Below, piece after piece: positions 1-10,700 of a DNA stretch of 31,074 bases; position 1 is the stretch's first letter; each line of letters begins with the position of its first letter. Source of the stretch: Saccoglossus kowalevskii (taxonomy: Eukaryota > Hemichordata > Enteropneusta > Harrimaniidae). The notes under the pieces are model-generated. The model saw nothing but the letters and a program-made list of their open reading frames with translations, was not told where the DNA came from and did not search any database. The position numbers and the translations under genes are program-made. The DNA lies in the NCBI RefSeq assembly GCF_000003605.2, contig NW_003120928.1, positions 87,881 to 118,954 of the forward strand, given 5' to 3'.

Positions 1-1639
1 TTTGTACATTATACAATAACTCTGTATTAAAGTAATTGAGCTGATTTGGACTGGAAAAAAATATTTTTTATTTGGAACACATCGCAATTGATCAGGAAAT
101 ATTTTTTTGCTCAAATTCTCTGCGTCGATGCCGTGGGCCGGTGACCGTTATACAATTTAAATCAGTTTGCATTGTTTACTATAGCTGTTTACAGTGTTCT
201 AATCATTACGATTTACTTATTTGTTTTGCTTCCATTCTAGATAATTATCCTCAGTGTTTGATGTAAAATTGAAGGGATGACTGAATGAACGAACCTGCTG
301 GCGAAGATGTATCTTGAAGTGTACACATTTGTTGGAAGTGAAAAAAATATTCACTGTAATGACAAAAATTGTAAAACGCTGTGGAATTACTTTTGTAAAT
401 AAAGATATACTAACAATTTTCTATTAATGGTTTATTCAAGTGAGCAAAATCATGTCTAGTACGTCCATTGCAAAATATAATGTACAGAAAAATTGCCCGT
501 ATACACTGAAAAGTAAGGAACCGACAGCCTGTATAAAACGATTTACCGGTTCATGTCTTGTTTTACGTTATTTAACAAAATTTTAATTTTAACTTTATTT
601 ATTGTCATAAATACAAGATTGATTCACTGCAGTGATATTCATAGTCACATACATGTACTGTTTCATTTATAAATGTGAATAAATGTATGTCTCTTACTAT
701 CATTTGAATTCCTAAATACATTTTAATAGAAATTTCCCGTTTTCCATAGTATATGGTGTACGTAAGAAATACTCCAATGGTGCAGTCTCTCGTTAGGGTA
801 TATGAATTCATTTCAGCGCGGTTACGCGTTTTTTTTTTGGGGGGGGGGGGTTCGGTCGAACCCTCTAAATTTTGGAAGTGAATAGATTTATGATCGTAGA
901 TTAGAACATAATAAAACAAATAGTATTAATTAAAATAAATATCATTGTTTAAATCACTTGACCCCGTGAGGTAACTATCAGAGTAATGTAATGAGTTTTG
1001 CATAGTAAAGAGCATTTAGGTGGCAACGAGCTTTAAATGTCAATCGTGAAGTTATGCCGTCTCAGTTCAACAGCAGCCAACCAAAACAGGTTGTTATAAC
1101 TAGGCAACCTTTTATTCGGTGATTCCGCGATGGTGCAATAAAGATCGCGTTCAAGCACCTGATGTTAAATATTAAAACAACATTAAAACAATAATGTAAT
1201 GGTAGTCACTCTCTGAATGGAGTGGTGGTCCTGAATAGGGCAGTTTGTCTTGTGCTAATGTTTGCTCAGTTAGTAAATCGAACGGGATTGACACGACTCT
1301 GTACTTTCCTAGTTTGGTTCATTAGTTTTGTATTCTTCAAGTTAATGATGGCATATATACTGTTTTGTTCCAAGTGTATCAGCCAAATGTAATTAACTTA
1401 TTGTATTAGTACGTGTAGCCTCTGTTATTGGACAATAGTGTACAGCTACGGGTTGAACATATCATTAAAAAATGCCGAAAATGTATCATCACGAGTTGTA
1501 TAGGTCGAAGAGCTCCTTGCAACCAACAATTTACCCCACAGTGTTGCTTCAGCACTGAAACTATGCGATGAATCATATATTTTAGTGGGTTCATAAAAGG
1601 AGTTGTAGTCATTGAAGTCTATTGAGACCGCTGCTAAAC
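1..1639. other. AT-rich non-coding stretch, no gene recognised
   Basis: I find no exon with recognisable domain content on either strand here. An AATAAA hexamer lies at 398-403 on the + strand, so the first 400 bases could be the 3' end of a gene lying to the left, but no coding sequence supports that. A run of T followed by 12 G sits at about 829-850. The short open frames in this region are chance frames in AT-rich DNA. Confidence 0.5.
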
Positions 1640-2463
1640 TGCAACTGTGTGCATATTATTTTACCGCCATCTAAAAACAGATTTACAGTGAACCAAATAT
1701 ATTTACATACTGTAAGAAACTTGGTAGTATGCCATTGGTTAGTGCATTTAATTTGTTTGATGCAATCATTGTGCCAACTATCTCTTATGGTAGCGATATG
1801 GGGGTACGTAAATTCGGAAATCGAGAGGGTACAGATAACATTTTGCAGATATCTACTCGGTATTTAGCATTAATAGTTGTACAAACAATGTAGCGATGTT
1901 AGACGAATGTGGAAGGCTGCCATTGTGCTGTGGTTATTTCAAGCGTTGTATCTCATATTGGTTAAAATTACTGAAACCCCAAAACATGTTATATCATGCT
2001 TAGACGATTAGACAAGACCGGCAGACTTGCTTGGGAAACCCACATAAAAATCTCCTGTTCAAATAGTTTTTGCAGTGATACGTCGAATTTAGCATGGTAG
2101 AAAATGAAATTCACTTTGTTTTTATATGTCCATTTTATAATGATCTAATACTATACTGACGAGTTTTCGCTGTTTTGGCTATAAACATAATGTTGAATTA
2201 GGCAGACACACACAAATACAGTTAGATCACAAAATTTTTAGTTTTTCTAGTGATACGTTTGAATTTAGCATGGTAGAAAATGACATTCACTTTGTTTTTA
2301 TATATCCATTTTATAATGATCTAATGGCTGATCTTTTGTCAATAGCCCTATGCAATTATGCAAATACTGACAGTCTGGGCTTACTTCGTCGCTACACAAA
2401 CTGCCACACCATATATCAAATAGCTCTATATCTTTTAAAAGTTTTCAAGCGACGAGATGAATA
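1640..2463 (+). mobile_element. Decayed LINE (non-LTR retrotransposon) ORF2 C-terminal fragment
   Basis: Conceptual translation, with frame changes, shows the segment downstream of a reverse transcriptase domain. Around 1720-1800 a frame reads PLVSAFNLFDAIIVPTISYG, the usual post-RT LFDA..VPT..YGSE block. Around 1815-1865 follows IERVQITFCRYLLGI. Around 1905-2060 come GRLPLCC...YWLKLLK and DKTGRLAWETHIK. Near 2095-2150 is VENEIHFVFICPFYNDL, the terminal zinc-motif region, and the fragment ends with LYLLKVFKRRDE and a stop at 2461-2463. Frameshifts, stops and the absence of the RT core show that it is dead. The block between the ETHIK and VENEIHF motifs seen in the 5.6-kb fragment is missing. 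The family looks like the CR1/L2/Jockey broad group, but I cannot name it. Confidence 0.7.
2076..2325 (+). repeat. Partial direct duplication inside the LINE fragment
   Basis: About 70 bases starting at about 2076 recur almost unchanged at about 2249, roughly 173 bp apart. Both copies contain the stretch from 'gaatttagcatggtagaaaa' to 'ataatgatctaat' and encode VEN(E/D)IHFVFI(C/Y)PFYNDL. The second copy continues into the end of the LINE frame; the first runs into unrelated sequence. Confidence 0.75.
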
Positions 2464-2469
2464 GGAATT

Positions 2470-4248
2470 CAGCTTAACTTAGTACCATATGTTTACATGG
2501 CCGTTGTATTGTGTTTAAAACGTGCTATGCACTTTTCTACCCATTACATTTTGTACGATAGTCTGAGGCCCTGTACAGAAATAAAATTACATAATACAAA
2601 ATTGACTAATACTAAAATGAATAATTGTAGACAGATTTCGACATGAAATCGTGTCAATTTTATGTGCGCTAACATCTGCGAAGAGCGAAAAAACTCGTAA
2701 GTAGCCTTCTACCTTAAAATACTTAGACAATAATGCTAAGATAAGTACAGTCTTGTCTTTTTGTGTACAACATTTTGCCGTAGTGGATCAATAGTGTGGA
2801 TGCGTTTGTCTGTAGGTGGGGAATGGCTCAGAACCCCTTCTCTGAAACGGTAAAATAGTTCAAAGATGTTATGTGAAATATCTTACCAATGTAAAACAAA
2901 GTAAACCAGTTGAATTTAAAACCGATAATATAAAAATGTCTGTAACAGAGCTCAAAAACACTTTTTGAATATTATAAAATTCACACATTTCACATCAAAT
3001 ATATACTTGTTGTTTTCGAACTCCCTATTCAAAAGTGCTGGCTACGGGCCTGCTGTGTGGTAGAGTGTCTCACAATTCTTTGCGCGAACTTTTGCGAGCG
3101 TCCGTAGAACACTGTCCAAAATATTGAGGGCGCAATACACTTGTTGGACGTTATCATTATGGATTGAGTTGGAACCGTCGATTTGATATAGTCACTAACA
3201 AATCAAACACTATGTTTTAGTACGCACAAAATAGTAAAATAACAAATATTTGTATTACTGGTGGAAATAAAATAATAATCGAACGTGATGAAACTGTAAA
3301 ATGTCGAATTTTGCAATCGCATTAATATTTCACACCCCTACTAACAAAATGCTGTACGCTAACGTGACTTTTAACCACTGAAGTGACGAGCCCTTTTGAA
3401 ATCAGTTACGTAATTGTTGCATTTAATTCTGGAACATGATGTCCTATTTCCACCGTAATTGTGTATTGTCTGACGTTCACTGAGGCTGATCTCAATCCCC
3501 ATCTTAGCTTCACCAAGTCGAAGTTTATTTGAAAGTTTTGATAGATCTTTCCCACAGTCTTCAAGCACCTCGGATCAAGAAAATATGCGATCTTTAGTTA
3601 CAACAGTAAGTCATGACTACATCAAAATAGACAGAAGAAGAAAACGTGCTATTTTAGAAACCGAAACCAAGTCACTACAAGGGAATAATATGTAAATAAA
3701 TGTCCGTATATACAGCATTGTTCGCATTACGTGTACGCAGGCGGATCTAGAGGGTTGGGGGTGCGGACCCCCCTCCTCGTTGAAAAATGTATTCAATTTG
3801 TTTTTGTATTATTGTATAATATAAACAAATCATTAACTTAGTCTGGCGACTTTAAAGTGGTAAATGTTAACGCGCGATGTAGACAAGCCCTATTATAGTA
3901 AAATATTTGCATATAACATTAGCGCGTAACAAAGTTGTGATAAAAGAAAGAGTGGTATAAACAAGGATCAATGATTACTTGAAATCGATATCAGGAGGGG
4001 GGGGTAAAAGAAAAGTTATATAACAATTTATTATTTAATAATTTATTAAAATACATAAGTTTGTCCAACTTCCTGTGGTATTACGGTATTGTGTTGTCGT
4101 CATAATCTATTGGAAACGTGTATAAGTCATAGTTTTAGCCACTTTGTATTATTGTGAGATTTATGATTACACTTGTACATTAGGCTGTGCATTCCACGAC
4201 TTGTCAACTTATCGTTTCAGTTTGTAATTATTATTCGTTCGTGTACAC
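2470..4248. other. Non-coding stretch with a G-rich dispersed-repeat fragment
   Basis: I recognise no exon here. Around 3738-3775 there is a 'ggcggatct...gggggtgcgg' stretch followed by a C-run, and a G-run occurs at 3993-4003. Stretches of this style are common in dispersed repeats of marine invertebrate genomes, so this is probably transposon-derived. The remainder is AT-rich and featureless to me. Confidence 0.4.
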
Positions 4249-5510
4249 GGTGAGTTTCATATATCTATATGACAATGTTGATCACTAGAGTAAGACTTTC
4301 CAAAATGCGAGAGCACACGAAGAATAATTTGCCGAAATTACATACATACAAAACAAATATTTCAGTGTTTGTGGAACACCACGCAATAGGTCTTGATTTC
4401 ATGTTCGCATGTTTACTCTGCCGCGCCGCGAATTGACATTTCAGATAGAAAGTTTGTAACCTTTTTGTAAGAGGATAAAGAGAGAACTGGACAGCAAGGG
4501 GTTACCTCAGCTGATTGTTTGAAAGAATAAAGCCGGACTATCTGTAATAAACTAATGTGTATTCCTTTGGGTCGAATCGGGTATCTCTACGTGTAAGTGT
4601 GATCAGTTAAATGACTCAAGTTCACCGAAAACAAACCCAGCGATTATAACAGTAAACTGGCAAGTGAAACAAGTTTCAATATTGAAGTCTTCGAACTGAA
4701 AGAAGAATTTACCTGAACCAGTAATTCTACTGTTCCGTGGTGTCGGAATATCATTATAAAACAAAGTCTACGTTGTTTTTGCTTTCACAAGCTTGTTTAC
4801 CTATCAATACGCAACATCTGGTCCCAGTTGTTCATTCAGCCCTTCCTTAACACTTATATGTGAGAGCAGATACTGGTGAATTTCTAGCGGAAATAGATTT
4901 CATTTGATTCAATATCTGTTGCTTGTCGATTGTTTGACGTATTATATTGATAAATACTTTGTACTGGCCTTGAAATATATTCTAAATCTTATTTTATTGA
5001 TGCATAAATTTCTGGTGAATTTCTTTACTACATCAGATGACGCAAGTTATCGCTCTGACAATGCAATTTTTTTTTGGGACAATCAATAAAATACTATTTT
5101 TGTAAAATTAATTAATATATGTATTGAACTATATTGTCATTATAAAATATAATTAAATAAGAAAATGCAACGTTGATTATGGTGAATCGACGTAGGTGTC
5201 ACCATGGGAGTACATGCCGTATGTATTAATCAGTCTTACAGTAGTAGTTTTAAAATATATATTGTTCAGTAATATAGTACACTAGTCTTTATCAATGACA
5301 TAGTCACCGTTCAAAATGTAGTGATTGTGTTGTATATAAACAAAGCAAGTTATATATCGGCATGCTATCTACAAATATTTTTTTATTTAAACGTCAGTCT
5401 ACTTGGATCAGTTAAAGCGATCTATACTCACTAGGACTGGTTAATGAAATTGACAAGGAAGGCACGTGCACCAATGTCTTTATAGCCTCGTTTGTTTCTA
5501 CTATTTAGAA
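4249..5510. repeat. Long interspersed repeat, copy A (pairs with 13953-15720)
   Basis: This segment is clearly homologous in the same orientation to 13953-15720. The shared blocks include a start at 'ggtgagtttcatatatctat', the 'ggggttacctcagctgattg' region (4498 and 14547), 'cataaatttctggtgaattt', 'taaaatatatattgttcagt' and 'tatatcggcatgctatctac'. The left boundary is sharp at 4249/13953, where similarity begins abruptly. Copy A lacks about 345 bases that are present in copy B (14108-14450) and lacks the hairpin of copy B. No long frame and no clear terminal repeats are visible, so this could be an old non-autonomous element or a segmental duplication. Confidence 0.75.
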
Positions 5511-5562
5511 AAAAAAATCTTTGACAATAACAATGATACAAGTAGAATATTACAAATGGATT

Positions 5563-5942
5563 CTAATAGATATTCCCAGAAATGTTATTTAATGTTAATA
5601 TAATGTTGGTAAATTGGGCGTTTAATATAAAAATGTTTTTTTTCGCCTTGGATTCGGCCATGTATGGCTGAAAAAAGTGTGGGTCAAAAAGTGTGTTTCT
5701 TTCACAATATACACAGAGCATTAATGATTGTGTGCTACAATTCGGACACGACGACACTGCTTCTTTCCTCAAACTCCGTTCCTATCACAATTTTAAATGG
5801 TCACTTGATCATGAAAAATGTAGGTTACGTTGTTCATCTTGCAATTTGCGTATTGAAAATGGAAGACATAATCCCCTTGATATTAGATTTTGTGAATACT
5901 CAATTACAACAAATTTGTCTCGCTTATGATTACAAGAAATGG
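5563..5942 (+). mobile_element. Decayed LINE ORF2 C-terminal fragment
   Basis: A frame reads VNWAFNIKMFFFALDSAMYG, then CVLQFGHDDTASFLKLRSY and KWSLDHEKC, and then CNLRIENGRHNPLDIRFCEY. This matches the segment of LINE ORF2 proteins that precedes the terminal cysteine-rich motif, with the ...RIE.GRH....R.C pattern. The first 90 bases are nearly identical to 16547-16640 in the third fragment. A stop interrupts the frame just after the MYG motif, and the fragment is truncated at both ends. Confidence 0.6.
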
Positions 5943-7373
5943 TAGCAATGTAAACAAGTTACCTGGTTCTGTTTATTTTGCCATGAAAAACAGAGCTGGA
6001 ATTGTATTTGCTATTTTGGCCAATGTTCCTTTACAAGCATATCTGTGAATACGATAGCAAATGTTTGTTTCTTAATGGCTGAATAAATATTTTTAACTCG
6101 CTAGTGTACACGATCTAAATAATGTACACATTACCGAATTAATAAGTTTACATACGAGTGTTACAATTTCTTTAACAACATATGACGTCAGCTACAGGCG
6201 GGAGGTGTGTATTTAAGTCAAGTTTGATTTTAGTGTATTTGGGTTGAAATTTGTAATAATTACTGCTTTTAGACTAATTGGCTGCATTGCTATTGACTGT
6301 TGTTCACAAAATAATATTATTATGAACAACATTATTATTATTATTATTAAGTTACTGGGTGTGTCAATTTTGGTTACTCCAAATTAGTTTGTACAGAGAA
6401 ATCCAACCGTACTAAAACAAATATAACACATATTTCGACCAATCAGGATGCCCCCATTGCTCCATTTATTTACTAAAGTGAAGTGTGTTAGGAATTGAAA
6501 TAAACGCTGTAAAATATTGTATACGTTTTTGTATGTGTAATATTGGTAAAATGTTTACTAATGCTGGGTAACAACCACTAATACACCCCCCAAAAAACTA
6601 ACTTTAATAATGTATTTATATTATAATATATTTATATACAGTGAAAATTACGCACTTATAAACGCCAAGGCAAATATCAAGGATTTCTGTCAGTATTGGG
6701 ATATACGAAAGTCAGCGATAATTGTACCCATTGCATGTAATATGTATATGTTTGCACGAAAAATTTTAAATATCTGAAATATAATTTAACTTCGATATCA
6801 AATAGTAAAATTGCATTTAATAGAGTTCAAAGTGTTCACAACACGAAAATAGCAAATCAGTCATTGAATATGTTAATTTGTATAGAAAAAAAAACGTCAA
6901 AGATATCATTCTAAAACTGAAAACTACATGAACACACACATACATTTACGGGATTACATATATATCAAAAACATATTTAAGAAGTTTCGCCGCTTTTCGG
7001 AACTCAAACTAGGTAGTGTATTACTTCAATGTAACATGGGTGATTGGAATATCAATATTGTCTTTGTTGTCTATGTTTTTAATTAGTCTAATGCATCTAA
7101 TTAGTGAAGGGAGATAACACACTTATTCTCCAATGAACTCAAGGCGACAAATAATAAATGCACATGCTATAAATATTCATTTTAATTGCCATTCACAAAG
7201 CTACATAAAATGATAAGAACTGGATAATTGGTTATTTGAAGATACAAAAATGTAATTTATTGTAATGTAGTTAATGGAGTCTCTGAATAACTAATTAAAA
7301 GAATTAACCACCTGGAACATGGTAAGCAATTACAGTTGATCAGTTCGGAAGGATCATTTGTCCTACAGGCAGC
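5943..7373. other. AT-rich intergenic stretch upstream of the mosaic gene
   Basis: I recognise no coding sequence. A short ATT microsatellite lies at about 6331-6349, next to an imperfect palindrome built on GTTCA/TGAAC at 6303-6330. The promoter of the mosaic gene should lie near the right end, but I cannot pick a convincing core element. Confidence 0.4.
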
Positions 7374-7700
7374 ATGGCATATACAATATTTCACCGCTTG
7401 AGCATATGCAGTCTTATCTTGATGAGTAAGATTCGGATTGGAACCGCAAGCGAAATCTTCGGAGAGTCAAGTATTTTACCAAAAAAAGTTATACATGCTC
7501 TGAATTCAGTCTTATGTGAGTCTGCATGTGCTGACACTGGAGACATGTGTAAGTCAGTACGATACCATTTCATTGATCAACGGTGCGATATGTACAACGT
7601 TACAGCCGACAATATTCCACTGTCTACATATACATATACATCAAGGAAAAGTTGGGTTGACATCGATAAGTTACAAGGGGACATAAAAGACGCAGAAAAA
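7374..7700 (+). CDS. Mosaic gene exon 1: start, weak signal peptide, PAN/apple-like domain
   Basis: The exon opens with an ATG in the context agcATGG and codes 109 residues before a strong donor (AAA|GTAAGT), phase 0. Residues 1-26 have a modest hydrophobic core (LSICSLILM) and could form a weak signal peptide or anchor. Residues around 45-80 contain CESACADTGDMCKSVRYHF followed by CDMYN. That C..C......C....Y......C spacing resembles PAN/apple-type domains, which often stand first in molluscan mosaic proteins. The domain call is by pattern only. The next exon begins in matching phase 0 with an EGF module. Confidence 0.6.
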
Positions 7701-10700
7701 GTAAGTATTAGTTCATCTAACTCTCAATTCAAATAGTTATTCATATTTTTCCAAAATAATTATCATCAGACTAAACAATATTACGTGTTGAATTGCTGTT
7801 GTACGGAGAAGTGCAATGTATTTTATTGACTTGAGATTATGTATTCTAAAACATTGTATTAACCATTTTAACTTTTCTGCGCGTCATATTACGTATATTC
7901 GTCGTAATAATATGTATATTAGATCGATTCAATGTATGGGATTATGTATTCTAAAACTTTGTATTAACATTTTGACTTTGCTGCGCGTCATATTATATAT
8001 TCACGTTCATGGCACTACACACAAAACAAATGAAATGTACATGTTTTTGTTTTTTTATACATTGAATATCTTTGTGAGAAATAGCCTTCTGTCTGTCAAC
8101 AAGTGGAATAAGACTCACTCAATCGCTTTCGTTTGAAACTTTGCATGTAGGACCCAAGTGTGATATTAGACTATTCAACTTAAATTTAAAAGATCGACAG
8201 GACAAATTCTTCCCTATTTATGACAATTATGAACATTATAAACAAGCTTCTAAGTTCATTTACATGCATTATATCACCTTCATTTATGTGCGCACATATG
8301 TTTAATTGTGGTGTCATTTTTTTACTGGGTAAAACATTTTAGACCTTTTACAGATTAATGTTTATTGTGTTAAATCACGCAGCTTTTTACTAAATAAATA
8401 TCTATTTAGCGTTTTTGGTAGTTGTACCCCACAGTGATGATCTGTAAAAACAGTTATTGATTTCTAAACCAAGAATAAAATAATCCGTTCATGGGCATCC
8501 TGTAATCGACAACTGTTAGAATAAAAAGTATGTTTGTTTTGATTAAATATACCGGTTTTTATTTCTCTCGCATTCTTGTCTCCATCAGTATTTTATTTAT
8601 TATTACGCAATTATTGTGCCATATTTTTTTTCAGAATCATTGTGCAAACGATCCCTGTAACAACAATGGTTGGTGTGTTGCTCTTTCATGAGAAACGTAC
8701 AGTTGCACTTGCCGATTCAGTGGCGGATTCACGGGGGAAAATTGTGAGATTCCTGGTACGTATTCCTGTCAAACTGGATTTGAAAAACATATCCATTCTG
8801 ACAGTATTATATTGTAGCTTCCAATATAATGTAGTGATTTATATTCACGTGTGTTAATTTATATCGTATTTAGTAAAACCTATCACAAACATTTGGAGCA
8901 CATGGGAACTTTGGAGCGACTGCAGCACTAAGAAAGAAAAAGGCACTACATTCTGAAACACGAAGGTTTAACATTAGAAGAAGGTTCAGGTCTTGGGCAA
9001 CCAGTTGAATTTAAGAAATGTTACAGTAACGAGAAATAAGGTACAAAGTGTTTGTCTAAATTACATTACACCAACCTAATCTTACCGATCGTCGTTGAGT
9101 CCTTGAACTAGAATGCTTTACCGTCGATAAAATTCACCAACAATCAATTCGAATAAATGACTGACATGGCTTATTAAAAAATTGAATATTTATTTTAATT
9201 TGTTTTTCAGATGATATTTTAAATAGTCGGACAAACGGTAATTTTTAATTCATATATTCTTAGACTTATTTTTATAAAAAAGGTACAACATGTTTGTCTG
9301 AATTCCATTACTCCAACCTAATCTTACTGATCGTCGTTGAGTCCTTGAACCAGAATTCTTTACCGTCGATAACATTCACCGACAATCAATTCGAATAAAT
9401 GACCGACATGGCTTATTAAGAAAGTGAATATTTATTTTAATTTGTTTTCAGATGATATTTTAAATAGTCGGACAAAAGGTAATTTTCAATTCATATGTTC
9501 TTAGACTAATTTTTATATTCGAACACAATATTTTACGAACGATTATAATTTAAAGGATAATTGTTATTTACCATCCTTTGATTTAGAATTAACGACAACT
9601 TTCAACATTGTCATGTTACTACAAGTATCTCACAGTAAGTAAAATGTGTCAACCTCAAATTTTGTTACTTTGTGAGTCATTTTCATTGGCGTCCACCATT
9701 TCCTATAGCAGCACCAAGGTTACTTGGGAGCGGAGGCATTAGTGGTAATGGCACTCTACAGTTATTTATGGAACGGCTTGGTGTATGGATTGGTGTAAAT
9801 GGCTTGGCTTGGAATTTTAATGATGCCAACATCGCATGTAAACACCTAGGATGTCCCGGTGCAATTTCAGGTACGCATTAATAATATGTCGTATTGTAAA
9901 TTAACATCCACCTCCTCAATAAAACACCCTTAAATTAAATATGAACCTCAATTATGAGTTTTCCAAACTAGCTCATTGTACCGTTTAGTGTAATTTTAGG
10001 ATATGCGATTTGATCTGCATCTTTATTGCTGTTATCGATATATTTCAGTAAATTGATTGTTTATTTTCTTTATTAGTTCTCCTCACGTAATATCGCACCT
10101 GATTGTGATTAGTTATTGTATAATTCGACTCTTCATTTATTACCAGTGGGCTTTTGACAATTTACTGATATTCATCAATTAAATTTGTATATTCTCTTAA
10201 TCTGTACTAAAAATATTTTATAAACAGAATCACGAGATGTATTATGTAGTTTATCTCATTTCAGGGTGGGCAACTAATGTCATCACCTCCCAACGTGAAG
10301 CTGTCTGTTCAGTGACGTGTAACGGCACACATTTGTCTCTTGACCAATGTGAAATCACCTTGACATCTCGCTTACATGACGTGTATGCAGGTGTCACATG
10401 TCTCAGTCGTAAGTACATATCCTTCATTTTAAAGAATGTTCTACCACATTTAATGGGAATGCGTTTAATGACATATAATACTATTTAACAAGATGGTTTA
10501 TTCACAAATTACGATAAAACAAGAAAATTACATGATTATTTTTTATTCACTGTGGCTTAAATTGAACTACCAAAATTGTATTGTTCATTACAGGGGATGA
10601 ATGGGGTTCATGGACCTCTTGGACTCAACATTGCAGCAATGAAAGGCGTACACGACCATGTCTTGGTGGCAATAACTGCCCTGGAATATCTGAAGAGTAT

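Larger units (their letters stand above)
9039..9520. repeat. Tandem duplication, period about 241 bp, carrying a microexon candidate
   Basis: Copy 1 (9039-9280) and copy 2 (9281-9520) are about 90% alike by eye. Shared blocks include 'gatcgtcgttgagtccttga', 'caatcaattcgaataaatga' and 'tgatattttaaatagtcgga'. The first 'gtacaa' occurs at 9041 and the second at 9283. Both copies lie between the first TSP1 exon and the SRCR exons, and each contains a splice-flanked 27-base candidate exon. Confidence 0.85.

Noticed and set aside
605-919. 104-residue minus-strand frame
   Set aside because: It is open largely by chance and runs through a T/G homopolymer that yields a PPPPPKKK stretch; no domain or splice context.
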